Made by a program: the position numbers and the translations under genes. A stretch of DNA of 64,000 nt from Rhyacichthys aspro (Eukaryota; Chordata; Actinopteri; Gobiiformes; Rhyacichthyidae): positions 10,744,169 to 10,808,168 of the forward strand of contig CM072153.1 in the NCBI GenBank assembly GCA_036850595.1. Direction: 5' to 3'. This document shows, one piece after another, positions 51,201 to 64,000 of this stretch (its first letter is position 1; each line of letters starts with the position of its first letter). The notes under the pieces were generated by a model. That model searched no databases. It was not told the origin of the DNA and saw nothing but the letters and a program-made list of their open reading frames with translations.

Positions 51201-54200
51201 AGGAAATGAGCATAAACACGGTTAAAAAGGATGATATGATTCACTACAGTGGACCAAAATCAATTAAAAGGAGGGATCATGATTCAGGCAGTGCACTACT
51301 GAGGAAATAACACCGGTTGCTGGTGGTAACTGCAGTGCAACGCCGGCTAACCCCACTGTATGTAATACTCATCCCAGTCACACAAACGCATGCTCACACA
51401 CTGACTTTTCCATCGCAGCGTGTCTGAGCTGTAATGAGGACATAAGCTGTGAGACGCCTAGCATCAGATCATTTAAATGGAAGATCACACCAACAACCCA
51501 GCAATAACCTATGTGGCAGACGGCAGGGAGCGCATAATCAAACACATCATCTGGCAGAGCAGAGAAAATGGAGAGGTCGTTTCAAAATAGTCCGCCGCGA
51601 ACTACGTTGACTTGCACGACTTCCATTGAGCAGTCAAGGGGTTACTTACTGTACGTAATGCAAATGTACAAGCAATGTGGTGATGTCACTCTGCAGAAAA
51701 CATGATGCAAGTCCTGGGTTTGGACTGAAAGACATCAGTAAGTAAATCTAAAATAGTGTGGTTTGAAAAAAAAAGAGAAAAAAAGAAAGAGACCGAACAG
51801 AGCCATGTGGCAGCTGGGGTCTGTAGGGATTCAATACTAAAAATAAGCTTATTTTCATCTATTTTATTGCATTCTTTGTGGCATGTCACTATTAAAAACA
51901 TATAATCCAGTAAATTAATAATGCCACAATTTAATAGAGTCTTTATTTACAGCTGGATGAAATTTAAGAAAATATAACCCATAGTTATGACTTGACTCTT
52001 CAGCACATTAAGCACATAATGGGCACTAGCTGGTCTTAATGCAACTGCGCTCTATTGCTCTTATGCATTTGTATAATGACAGCATGTGTAGAAAAAGGCG
52101 ACAGGATTTGCTCTGCCAATTCAATGGGAAAATCAAAATAAAAAACTGTAGATGCTATGTGTAAAAAAAAAAAGAAAAGTAAAAAAGTATACCAGTCTGG
52201 ACATAGCCTGAGTCCATGCACGAATGCAAGATGAGGTGCTCTGAATGCCGGCGAGCCTGCAGCATATAGCATGTATAAGTTATACCACACAAAATGGGAA
52301 CTGGACTATCATCCGTTACAGTTCCTCTGGGGAGCAGCCTGTGTGTAGCAGCCTCACTAAACACAGGGAACACAGTGAGCTGAATATTAAAATCTTTGCA
52401 AAAATATGCTGCATCTAATTAGCCTATTGACACATTTTGTTGCAGAGTGCACGGGGTATTCCTAAAACCAGCAAATTTGTGATACAAACATTGTGCTTCA
52501 GCCCGAGGTGGCTTATTACAGACAATTAAATAACGGTTCATCATTTGTCTGTTAGCAAAACGAGGAAGCTTGCTTTTTTTTTTTTTATCAGAGGAGAACT
52601 TCTTTAAGCTAAAAATGGTACCAACATGGGCTCAAAGGCTACTGACATCTCTTGGAAATTTTGTTTTGAACCATTAAAGGAGTGCACTTGTGCCAGCGTT
52701 AAAGCAGCTTTCAACAAAGAGAATGAGATGTGCATTCTACATTTAAAAGCTATACTTCTGGACGGATTCATCTGTACGGGAAGGGAAGCACGTCCAGAAC
52801 AGATAAAACTTTATTATTCCACATGTACCTGCAGAATCATCCACTACTACTTTATTTCCTAGTGTCTAACATGTTTATATCTGTTTATTATGGGAGCCAT
52901 CTCCAACTTAACTGCTACTATAGACCATAACATGCCCTTGTAAATGTCCATCTCCTCCACATTTCCCATGTGTCTTTCTATACGTCTCATTCATTACTTT
53001 GTACATTCAATTCCTCCTTAATTCCTGTTTTATTACCTGCTTTTTGTTGTTGTTTGCTACATGCGTCACGAATAATGCTGCAAACCTGACGCATGAAAGC
53101 AGTTTTCACCGGGCCCAGTGGAAAAAATTGTTTTTGCTTTATACAAGGACTAGTTTTGCAGGTTAAACTAACAGATCAGGTTTAATGTTAAGTCAAGGCA
53201 AATGAATTTTAGATTGACTAAAAGTGTGGCTTCGGTTTAATCTCCAGGGAATGGATTTTGAGAGCTGAAAGGTCTTTGTATCTTTAGGAGGAGCTCGGTT
53301 GATTACAGCAGAGAATATAGGCAGAGGTGCGAGGTGAAGCATCAGTCAATTTGGCCTTGAGCTCATTGTAGCGGGTTTTATCATAGCCTTAACCACGGAC
53401 AAGAATAGGAAAAGTGAAGCAGCCAGTGGTGAAAGGAGTCATGCATATGGAAGCGTCTCTGTTTCCTTCCATCGCCTCATTTCACATTCATTCAGCATTC
53501 ATCTCTTCCTGAGCAATTCAAGTAGTCCTCCCTTTGCCGGCGAGCGGAATTCAAAGGGGCTCAGCCTGCCTGCCGCTTTCTTAAGATCCCAGTGAAACCG
53601 TTCTGCCGCCCAAACACTCCTGTGGCTCAGCCTTTATCAGCCGGCTGTGCTCCTCCCTGCACAAACCTGATCCGGCACCGTCTCTCCCAAACTCAGGGCT
53701 TTTCTTACTGCTCTATTGAAAGTCCGAGGAAAGGGGAATCGATTCAGGTAAATATGATGAAACTTGTTTTACTGGGTGAGAAGTAACCAAAAACTATGAG
53801 AGCTTGATTCAAACTAAAAGGGATCAACACCAGTATACTTTTTAGAGTATGTGTTATGTTAATGGTCAGATGTGGATAATTGATCTTCTATATACAGCAC
53901 AAAATCCTCGCCAAACCTTAAAAATGGGAGGTTTGTACAGTCAAGGCCTTGTCGAATCTCAAAAGGAAAGTTGCAGGCAATTATACCTCTTATTTTCTAA
54001 TTAACTGTGTGCCCTTGCTCATAAAATATACGTGCAATAATATCTCTGTAGTAGTATATATATCTACATTCTTTCACACTCATGCAGAAAAATGATGTTT
54101 GGGCTTTAGTTTAACAGTGTTTTCTTGTGTTTAAAGGAGGTGTTTAAAGGTGTTGTTTTATTTTTTGTCACATATAGCACTAAGCAGGTTGCCATGCCAT

Positions 54201-57200
54201 TGTCAAATTGCTCAGCTACTTTCTCATGTCCCGCCCACAGAGTTGAAAAGTTCTTCTGTCTCTCTTCCTAAATGTCCACCTGCTTTCTTCTGCAGAGCAT
54301 CAAGGTGTGATAACAGTGGGGTATGAGCTTCACTTTCACTTTCCAACACTCGGAGCTTAGGCCTCAGAGTGGTAGTCTCTAAAATAAAAACACCATCTTA
54401 CTGTAGACAGAGGGATTCTAATCCGACAGCCTTGTTCACATCTGTTGCACCTTGCTCCAAATACATCCACATTTTTCTGCTACTGAACCTTGCTGTAGAG
54501 GCCTCATGTTCAAGAGAAAGACAGCTGGCCCGTGGCTTCTATAACGTTTGCTTTCACTGCAGCTGTCTCAGAGAGGAAAACCAGCAGAAAATGAACACAG
54601 TACCCTCAACCAAGAAATATATATACTTTATATACTATGTTCAGTAAGATGGCCCAACAACGCCATGCAGAGATGCCAAAGTCTGTTCAAGATCAGGGAT
54701 TTATTGAATGGAAACAGCTCTTGAATTAAATAGGTTTTCTAGAACAATAAATAAAGCAATAAAGACAATATTGTTAGAATCATGAAGTAAGTATAAAATC
54801 TACATCTTAACCTGAGTTTGCTGCATGTGAGATTACTCATGTGGGTGTTAGTTTGAGACATCAAGAGAGTTTTGGTTTACATTTGAGCAAGAGAGTTGTT
54901 TACCAAGTAATCAATCAGTGCTGACTAAACTATGTATGTGTAGTTTTCCATTAAAACTTAATTATTTAGTTAAATATGCATCTAAATAACTCATTTTTTT
55001 GTAAACACTAATACACATTTCTATATTGCTGCATACATATATTTGATTTGTAAGAGTCTGTTCATCTAATTCATGCAACAAGCCTATTTGTCAATAAATA
55101 TGCATGATTCTGATTTGAAAGAAGTCAGTTTAAAGAATTTAGCACTGCTGCCAAGTGCCAACATTGAGAATCTTGGAAACAATGAATTATTTACATCTAA
55201 TTTGCTTTTTAGCAATTGCCACTCATGTCAGAGTAATTGACTGTGCAGTACGTAGATGTCTCCTCTTACTCTCATCCCTGAGTCGCTTATGTGAAATGTT
55301 TCTCATTACATCAAAAGAAAGGAGCTCAGAGAATGTCACTACAGATATAAATAGATGTTCTTCTGAGGGAGACAGAGATGGGAGGTGAAGAAAGAGCACA
55401 CAGTTAAAAGTATAGGAAAGATGGAGAGTGATAGAAAGAATCTTTTATTCAGCTGGCCGTCTGCAGCGATAAAAAAATAAGCCTTCTTCAGAAGGCCGTT
55501 AAGAGTCACAAAGGCTCTCCCTGGTGTATCATCCTACAAAATAGAAGCCTCCACTCTTTAACTATAATTCAATGTCCTCCTGTCTGGCCCTGACGGCACT
55601 GTTCACAGGACTGGTTACAAACCAGCACTGTTCACCAGCTTTTTTTTTTTCTCCACAGTAAAATTTTCAACAAATGCACTGTAGAAACATTACAGCACAC
55701 CACACTAGGCAGCCGTCAACTGACATTCATGCACATCTTAAACATGTCTTACAAAAGTGGATGGATAATTGAAAAATGGGCAATAAATACAATATTTCCT
55801 TCACTTATTATCCTCTTTGAATTAAGAGCAGTTCTATTCTAGTATTAATAGCAGTGCATTTGTCTCTTCTTACTGTAATTACTCTGCAGTTCCCTCAGGA
55901 AAGGTACAGTGACCCATTTTATGGCATTCCATGACTTCTGTGGTCAGTCCAATCCATTGTAGTGGCTTATTTCAGGCTGAATTACAGTCTCCAGTGAAAG
56001 CAGCTGAAAGTGGATCTGCCCCGTTGTGAGACACAGTGCATTATGGGTCGTGCCGTGTGTCTCAGCAGGCAGTGGACAGGCCGAATTAGCAGCCCAAATG
56101 CCTGAGGCTGAGCAACAGGCCACTGGATGTTTAATCAGGTTATCTTTTAGCGGGGCCACAGCCGCGTGACCAAAGGGGTTTAATGCAGTTTCTGAAGGTA
56201 CAGCAGGTTTGCAACACAGCTCTTGAGTGAGACCCAGTGATCCTGACCTGGAGGAAGGCTTACAACTGAAAGAACCGTTGAACACTTCGGAAGAAAATGT
56301 CGAAACTTGTGTACTCAGTTTCATTTAACATGCCATACCTGCTTACTCTACAGTGGCCATATGGAGGTTTGTTAGAGAAGCAGATCATATTTGTTTTCTG
56401 GGTTTAATTTTTATGTACATTTTTGAGGTAAAGTGGCAGTTCTATTGGATCACGGCTTGCAGGAACTTAAGTTGAGTTCTACATGGGCAGTGGGTGCGAC
56501 ACAGGGGGCTCAGCTAATTAGACAATTGTGCATATAAAATAGTACATTAAAGACCAGCGGAATTATCACTCAAAAGCAATGGAGTGTGTCTCTAAGCCAT
56601 AGAAGTATTGTGGTTCCATTTCCTAAAGGCAAGCGCTATTAAGGCACCTACTGACTTTATTTTTTTTTTATTATTGGTGGAAGTGGCAGCGGCATTGATG
56701 GTGTGTATGTGCCCTTTATCTCTTGCTCACATACAGGGGCTAAAAGAACATCAGGCCTGTTTTCCTGTGTGCAGGACAGCGTATCCTGCTCTCCAAAGCC
56801 CAGGAAATTACAGTCCACCCAAGCAGAAAACAGGAGTGGGATTTGGACAACAGGCTTCACCTGTCTCCGACCGCGGCCTCATAAAGCCACGGCTGTACTG
56901 TAAATAAGGCTTTCCACTGTGGTGAGTACAGTCAGCTGGGTCTATTGAAGGGCCCTGAACAGACTCTATATGAGGAACATATCCAGCTTATCTTCTAACT
57001 TAAGCTTTTGTGGCTATTGGAGATTTGGGATTGTCACCAAAATAATGCTCCTTATTTACATCTTTCGACACAATAAACTCTTAGTGGACACTACATTGAT
57101 AACTAGAAATTATTTTGTTAGCTGTAATATAGTAGGCAACAAGTGGATGTGTTGAAAATGAGAAATCCAAGCAATTTTGACAAGGCTCATGTTGTGGTGG

Positions 57201-60200
57201 CTAAGGTGTCTTTGTATTTTAAAGTATTGGGTATTTGACAATGATTTCATAATGATGAATGATAACCAATGCATTCATAATTTAAAATGTAATTTAAACA
57301 TTTCAAATTGTGGACCATGCACCTGTGGTCACTGTGTTGTTATATAGTAGTTATATATAGATATACAACACAAATATATAGAAACTTCTCTACACAGAGC
57401 TCTAGAGAAAAGTGAGTGGATTGGTATTTCTTAACCTTAATCAAATCCTTAAATAGCATGCATCCTTTCTTTTTGCATGACCTTCATTCTTAAAGTAACT
57501 TTTATACTACAAAATACACAGCCTCGGAATCATTAAAACATGTCATTTTAATGCTTCCCTGAGAATAATGATGATAAATCTAACTTCACAAGTGGTTTTC
57601 AGATACACCACTATGCAGCTCTGAATTAAATGGATATCCCAGTTATGACCTCTTGTTACCAGGTCAGCTCTTTTGTGTCCTTTCTGCCCCATAACTTGGC
57701 AAATTAACCATGTGATCCTTAGATAAAAAGAAAAAAAACCTAAGTTAAATAGACAGTTAGAGAAGCAGCAGCTGTAAAATTGGAATAAACAATGGTTTGG
57801 GCAAAAGTGCAACTGCTGTGAGGAATGAGAGACCCAATCCTGCAAAGCCACCAAATTAATAAATCCTGTGTTTTGTAAGTCTGCAAAAATGAGAAAAGCC
57901 TCAAGCGTTTACTGCTTACACTGTTAAGAATTTTTAATATCTGCGTGAGGCAGCGCTAAAATGCTTTAACGAGCATCTTTGTTCTATGCACTGTGTGTAA
58001 AGCAGGGATTAGTAGAAATTAGCTGCTATTTTTGTGGAAATGTATGGATCTGCAGTGAAATGGACTGGGACGTGAGTAGAAGATGAAGCTGTCAGCAGAT
58101 GTTCCACCTTTACACTATACTAATGCACGTCAGCACTGTATAAACAACATAAATGGCTTGTCAGGGCTGAACACGGCAAAATGCACATTAATGGCTGTCC
58201 TGACAAGTTCCTTTATGCCATATCCCATTTCCATGCAGTCGGACTGCAGTGTATTTGAGCAAACAGCAGGAGAATTACTGGCCTGAATATGACAAGAATA
58301 GGTTTACATCACATACAGTTTTAGAGTCACAACAAAAGCAACTCATATTAGTATTTACAAACCAGCAGGAAAAAAAAAAAAAGTATATCCTATTAATCCA
58401 TCTCATCTGTCAGAATAATGTACATTTGAATAAAATTTTAACTAGACCATAAAAAGTTTACGTGGAGATAAAACTTGCACATTGGGTCTTGTATGGATGA
58501 CGCAGATATTCTGAATTATCAACAATTTCTATACTAAACACAGAAATCACAACTAAATTTCAGAAAATGTTGTTCTCATTTATGTCCTACGAGAATCTCC
58601 TTGGGTCATCATACGCATGATTAATTCTGACATAACTGCTTTAAAAAGTAAAAAGCTTGGCCACTGAGTCTCAAACAGAAGCACTTTTCAATCTGATATG
58701 TCACAGTTTGGCACCAGAAGAAGACTTTGGCAAAGATAGGTAGATACTGGTGAAATATTTTCATCCTGTGTGACAAGCGAACAAAACTGTTTTGAAGGGC
58801 TTTGCAAAGTGAAACTTGAGATAGTTCAAATCTAAAATTCTGAACAGCTGTCAATTCAGAGGCTCAGATAGGGCCATGTGGTCTATTCTTTTGCTTTGTG
58901 ACTGTGTACTGTGGCTTGACAGTGAAAATATAGGGAGGTGAGTGTGGTGCCTTTTAGATCGGCTGTCAAATCACATCACAACAGAGGATACCACTTTCTG
59001 TGTCCCTCACTGCAACATGAAAAGGCCAAACACCACCAAGCATGACAATATTTTTATTCCACTTTCCAAATTTTCAGCAAGGTCTTTGTTCTAATCAAAA
59101 CATTTAAAAACCAAGACAAAGGTCAACACACGACTCTGATTTTGGTGTCTGAGTCATCAATCATAATGTAAAGACAAACCTATATAGTGATGAACTGCAA
59201 CACCTCTTTTTCATGGACCACAAATTTCTGGATTAGAGTGGTGAGCACGCGTACAGGACTCTGTACACTTGTTAGGTTGACCTGCATTACCAGAGGTCAT
59301 CTTCTACCTGTGTAAACAAGACTGTTATTTATCACTCCGTGTTCCATCCTTCCTCTATTCTAAACCAATTAGACCTGTTCCTCACCAGTGTTGTCCCGAC
59401 CCGAGCTTGTCATGAGTCCTGCTCTCCTCGACAAACCCATCCCCCTTCCGCTCCATTTTCCATCTCATTAACATTCATTTTCACCCTAATTGAGCTTAAT
59501 AAGAAAATAATGTTTGACATTAAATCCTTGTGAACATGTGGCCCAGCTGATCATGGTGTCTGTTTGTTCATCCGCAGCAAATGTTTACTTTTAACGGGTT
59601 TGTTTGTTTGCTTCTGCGCTGGCCATAATAGCCTAGTTAGGATTCATACTTTTAATCTGTCTGGAGATGACCCCTGATGGCTGTCGCACCCAGGTGAACC
59701 TGTTCTTATCAATGTGTTTTAATGTCCTGGTTCAGAACAGTTCTGCAATTTATGACACTCTGTCCAAAGTATTAAGATGCCAAACAGTCAACCTCTATTG
59801 ATCTGTTTATTTTAAAGTCAGAGCCGATCTTCTGTTTGATTTCAGGTGACCTGCTGTGGAGGAGGGGCCAATTCTTTATTATTATTTATCCATTTATTAT
59901 AAGAAATGTTGTGGTTGAAAGTCTGTAATTTATTGACAACTAAAATGCATTGCATAGATGTAAACAGGAGAGCAGCTCCAATTATTGACTAGCTAGATGG
60001 TACAGTCACATCTGGAGAAATCCATCCAGATTATGAGGTGTTATTGGCATTTCATTTTCTTGTTATTCTATGTCATTTTAATGTTAATGTGGATTGAATT
60101 GTTATTTCAGAATAGTTCCATGTGTTGCTTAATGATTAGTTGACAAGACATGGAACCATCACGAAGCACAAACTGAGTCACAGCCACAATTTCACACAAA

Positions 60201-62733
60201 GCCCCGTAAACACAAAACAGCCCTATGTGAGTGAACCATTTGTAAGAATTGGTCAGGCTTATGCCAAATAGTTTCATATTTCATAAATTAAACCATTGAT
60301 TCAGCCTGTACCCTTCTGTACCCTTGCAACTCTTCAGGGCTGCCGTTAGTGGTTTGTACCTGGTGGTGCAAGGAAGAGAAGGATCTGCAGCACAATCAAC
60401 ATGATTGTGCTTTATGATAGTGTTTGCAGTCTTTCAGTTTGTGTTACATTGTAAAGGAAACGCCACACCAGAATGCTATAATGAAAAATGAATGTTGTGC
60501 TAAAGATTAAATTAGATTAAACTGGATCATACAGACCATGTATACTCATTACTATAAGACATAATTTAGCATATTGTTAAAACCAAAAAAGGAAAGAAAA
60601 ATATAGATAAAAATATTTTTAGCAAAACAGTTGGAGAATCTCCCGGTTTCAAGCACAGTTTAAAAAAAAAATGAAAAGAAAAATTGTAAAATGTTGAATA
60701 TTTCATGTGAATTCTTCACACAGGACTTTGGTGGCAGTGGGTCAGGGACCACTCCTAAAGAATATGATAAGAACTGATGTGTGAGTATCTCTCTCTCTTA
60801 GCACACACATAAAACATAGTAATAAAAGGCTGGGACTGTGTAGTAGTAGACTACTGTCCGAGTTATATGGTCTTATCTACTTAATAGAAAAAGAATAAAT
60901 GGAATTTACAACCTGTAGAGCTGTGTATGCTCTTACACAGTATGAGATTTTCACATAAGGACTTTTATGTGTCATGGTGGAAGTAATGAGGATCATTAGA
61001 GATGGCCCAGACTGACTAATAATAACAGAATAGTATGAATTATGTAAAAGGCAATAAAAACAATGGGAGCATTCAAATGAATCCTGAAGATACTGACTGA
61101 AGCCTACAATTAAATGCTTTAATGGCTAGATTATAAAGGCCTTCAGACTTTTTCTTATCTCAATCCAGAGTCAAAGGTTTGACATACAATAAATTCAATA
61201 GTTTTGTATAGGGCTTAAACTGTGCACTGATTTTAACAGTGTGCTTGGGTCTTTTGTTTTCTGACACTGAAATGTGTTTGTGCTCATGTTCAAAGGAGAA
61301 GCGTCTCAAGAGGAGTGACACGCTTTCCATCATTTTTTCTCTATTGTCAGCTTTAAAAAAGGGCTACATGTAAGCATTGGATAGGCATTTTTTAAATTGT
61401 TTTTTTTTTTCATGCAGGATAAGCTTTACCACATTTTCAAACAAAAGTAGTGATATGGTGTATAAGGCAGAGAGAAAGCCCAAATGTAAGGAGACATATC
61501 CGTGAAAGATGAGGGTTCAATAGGCTTTTACACTGTGCAAACAAGCGTTTGACGGAAGATAAGGGATTTCAAGTGGATTCAGTTTCTTTTAGAAAGGTAA
61601 TGTACAAGCTAACAATGGTGTCTGCCCAGAGCTGTTCTAATAAATCATTCTTATCTCACTGTAGACCTGCAGTGGGACTACTACAGGGTCTGATATCAGC
61701 CACTGTAGACAGTCCAACAATTCTACACCTTCACAAGATATTTATTTATAATAAATATAAGCTAATCTGATACTGGCTGTCTCTAGACCCTGTTTTATCA
61801 TCCTTTATTCTTTATAGTCCTTTATTCTTACTTTTTTTTTTTTTACTAGTGTCATTATGCATTTCCAAGACAACTTTTTCTAATCGTCCTTCTCTGTGCA
61901 AACTTTTGAGAGCGCACAATTATTTCAATAATTTGCCGTTGGACGATAAGATATAAGCAAAAATAATCAGATATAGTTGTTGCTGTGGAAGTTTATGTGT
62001 GCAATTTTCATTTTATTTACTAGTGCTGCTGACAGAGTAGAAAAAAATTGTTTGCGGATACATAAAATAAATTTCAATAATTTATTCACTAATAGTAGAA
62101 CCCTAGTAGCACTGTCAGTAAGTGCAAAGATGCATGTAAACAACCTGACACAGATTGTCTTGGTTATGGCATGCATACATTAGAAGAAACCAAACAAAAT
62201 GGATTTGGTGAGGATGTGTGCATGCACTTTCCATTCCATATCATCTAACATCTGTTGCGATTTAGTGAGTTATTTTCCAGAGTTTTCTCAAACCCACTTA
62301 GCTTATCAACAGCCTGCATCCAGCTGAATGCCCCAACTCTCGTCTGGCTTCAGAAAACAGGATAAAATCAAATCACTAGTCACTTAAAGGAATTTTTTTC
62401 AGCCCATGACTTGCTTTATTTTTGGAGGAAACATGTTTTTGTTGCTCAGAAAACCCTCTGGGCACTTACTGCAAAGAAACTGTTATTACAAATATATAAA
62501 CTTTCACATGATGGTGGACTTAAATAACAGAAAGTCAACACAAATAGTTGGTATACAAATAGCAAAAAAATATGTTCCTTTGTGTCCAGAGGTTGGTATG
62601 AAATAACTTCCCGTTATGTGAAAATAAATAGAAACCACAATGGTGAGAAAAGCAATGTTGTTTCGAGACAGCGAGAGAGACACAAAGACATAATAAGAGG
62701 CAGATGTACACACACATACACAATGGTTCTGAC
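48250..62733 (-). other. cdh13 intron between the EC1 exon and the EC1/EC2 linker exon
   Basis: A 14,484-bp intron bounded by gtcaga (donor, at 62733) and ggattacag (acceptor, at 48250). No second gene was recognised on either strand. Open frames of 60-130 codons here, such as the 126-codon minus frame at 55944-56324, show no family motifs and fit chance. G+C-richer blocks at about 53480-53740 and 59330-59600 stand out from the A+T-rich background. Confidence 0.8.
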
Positions 62734-62886
62734 CTGGTAGGAGTCAATGGCCTCCCGGTCGAGTGAGCGGCTGACTGACACATCTCCTGTGTGTATGTCA
62801 ATAGTGAAGAGACCTTTGGGATCTCGGTCTGCGCCGGGGCCTGTCAGTTGGAAGATATGGTTGCCTGGCTTCTCGGTGGAAATGAC
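62734..62886 (-). CDS. cdh13: cadherin-13 (T-cadherin) internal exon, EC1 core
   Basis: This 153-nt exon encodes 51 residues of the first extracellular cadherin repeat of T-cadherin, a GPI-anchored, calcium-dependent adhesion molecule. It starts VISTEKPGNHIFQLTGPGAD and ends DREAIDSYQ. Read 5'->3' on the minus strand it is preceded by gtgtgtgcacag and followed by gtcaga, so both splice borders are canonical. Both ends are at phase 0. It lines up without gaps with the human T-cadherin segment [20 protein letters not shown] through DREVIAVYQ, also 51 residues by my recollection. The LDRE near the end is the calcium-binding motif found in every EC repeat. The preceding exon, with the propeptide cleavage site and EC1 start, was not found up to 64000. 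Exon and frame are seen directly; the gene assignment rests on family knowledge. Confidence 0.93.
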
Positions 62887-64000
62887 CTGTGCACACACAG
62901 CAAACACAAATAACTTCACATGACTTCTTGAACCAATGTAAATCTCCTTTTCTGCTGCAGGGAAAAACTGCTGCTAAGAATGCTTTTATTAGAATGTGCT
63001 GGTAGAAAATTCTGGGTGACAAGACTTGTGTTGAAATTAATCAGGCAGAGTGGTCAGACAGCACAGCACAGCAAGAAGGTCGTGAGTTCAAACCCCGGCT
63101 GACTCGAACATCCTCAGCTCCGGCCCGTCTGTGAGGAGTCTACATGTCCTCCCCGTGTCACTGTGGGTACTCCGGCATCCCACCGCCCAAATACATGCAT
63201 GTATAGGTCAACTGGCAACTCTAAAGTATCCCTAGTGAATGAATGTGAGAGTGAATGGTTGTCTGTCAGTCTCTGTCTCTAAAATGTCAGCCCTGTGACC
63301 AACTGGCCATTGTCCACGGTGTACCCCCCTAAGGCCCAAAGTTGCTGGAATAGGCTCCAGTCACCTCCAATGGGAATAATGATTGAATGAATGAATAAAG
63401 TTAATCAGTCAAAGTAAGTTGGCATCATCTACTCACGTGTGACTGTTGGATCAGCGGCAGGGGTCCCAGAAGCAAGAAAGGTCAGACAAAAAGAGAAAGA
63501 GAAAAAATAAAAAGCCATTAGATTCATAGTAATACAAGCTGTCAAAACTAAACTGTTGTTCTGAGTTCAAATGGTGACCTTAATACCAAACTATTCCAAA
63601 ACAAGTGCATTTTCCCCACTGTCCAAACACTTTAAGAGTACTGTATATACATTCAATCCCACAGGTCTTTACCGCATCTATAGAAAAGTACACATTGTGC
63701 CGACTGTCATGCCTCTCTGAGTGCACTCCTGCTGTTGCTGTGTGTCAGAGATCTGCGTGTCGCAATCACAGGGACGCCGTGAGGTCACCTTTAATGAGAG
63801 AGCCTTTCATTGAATGGCAGCTAAAATGAAGGCCTTTCTATTGCACAGTTGAAAGAGCATTGGAGATGAAACCACGGTCCAACAGCAGGCAGAGCTCGAG
63901 CCCTTACACCCTCTCCAAAGCTCCCTGCCATTTATTTCACTGCCTTGCTTTATCTTACAGTCTATACAATCCCAGGCTTCTTGGTCCCTGCTTGTTACCC
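62887..64000 (-). other. cdh13 intron upstream of the EC1 exon (partial)
   Basis: Intronic sequence 5' of the EC1 exon in transcript orientation. It contains a 356-bp SINE (63045-63400) and, at about 63437-63500, a long AG-free pyrimidine tract with a strong donor-like gtgagt on the minus strand. I looked for the preceding T-cadherin exon (residues like SPILIPENQR) and did not find it, so that exon lies beyond the window. Confidence 0.7.
63045..63400 (+). mobile_element. tRNA-derived SINE, near full length, with 8-bp target-site duplication
   Basis: Same family as the minus-strand copy at 17.3 kb. They share aacaagaaggtcgtgagttc-type sequence (here agcaagaaggtcgtgagttc), and the B box GTTCAAACC is at 63086-63094. 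A degenerate A box (aggcagagtgg) overlaps the start. The body has the teleost-typical stretch with tccccgtgtcactgtgggta and ctccggcatcccaccgccca, and the tail is tgaatgaatgaataaag. Direct repeats ttaatcag lie at 63037-63044 and 63401-63408. The insertion lies only about 160 bp upstream of the EC1 exon, in sense-opposite orientation to cdh13. Confidence 0.85.

Noticed and set aside
55944..56324. 126-codon minus-strand open frame
   Set aside because: It is on the same strand as cdh13 but has no cadherin motif and no convincing splice borders. No other family is recognisable.

Overview
The window is eukaryotic, intron-dominated vertebrate DNA, most probably from a ray-finned (percomorph-like) fish. 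It has low gene density, an A+T-rich background, CA/GT microsatellites, AT-rich low-complexity tracts, a tRNA-derived SINE and several short non-autonomous DNA transposons of types common in teleosts. There is no sign of bacterial, plasmid or phage organisation.

The only gene I can support is one on the minus strand: cadherin-13 (T-cadherin, H-cadherin; cdh13). Three internal exons are visible, in transcript order 62886-62734, 48249-48105 and 22129-21951. Each has AG/GT splice borders. Their lengths (153, 145 and 179 nt) join into one continuous 159-codon frame covering most of extracellular cadherin repeat EC1 and the first half of EC2. The sequence follows human T-cadherin closely and carries STT where classical cadherins carry the HAV tripeptide. 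The 5' part of the gene (signal peptide, propeptide, start of EC1) lies beyond 64000 or is unrecognised. The 3' part (rest of EC2 to EC5 and the GPI signal) lies beyond position 1 or is unrecognised.

The rest is intron. There is about 21.9 kb of intron downstream of the EC2 exon, 26.0 kb between the second and third exons, 14.5 kb between the first and second, and at least 1.1 kb upstream. These introns hold mobile-element remnants: a SINE family at 17.3, 17.6, 41.8 and 63.0 kb, two with target-site duplications; a TIR element at 16.1 kb; a Tc1/mariner-type MITE at 42.5 kb; a hAT-like element with an 8-bp duplication at 35.7 kb; and two inverted copies of a roughly 500-bp element at 41.1 and 45.8 kb. 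Several G+C-richer blocks studded with homeodomain-type TAATTA cores look like candidate regulatory elements, but that cannot be proved from one sequence.

I found no undescribed biological system. The most testable unusual item is a possible 6-nt in-frame microexon just upstream of the EC1 exon.
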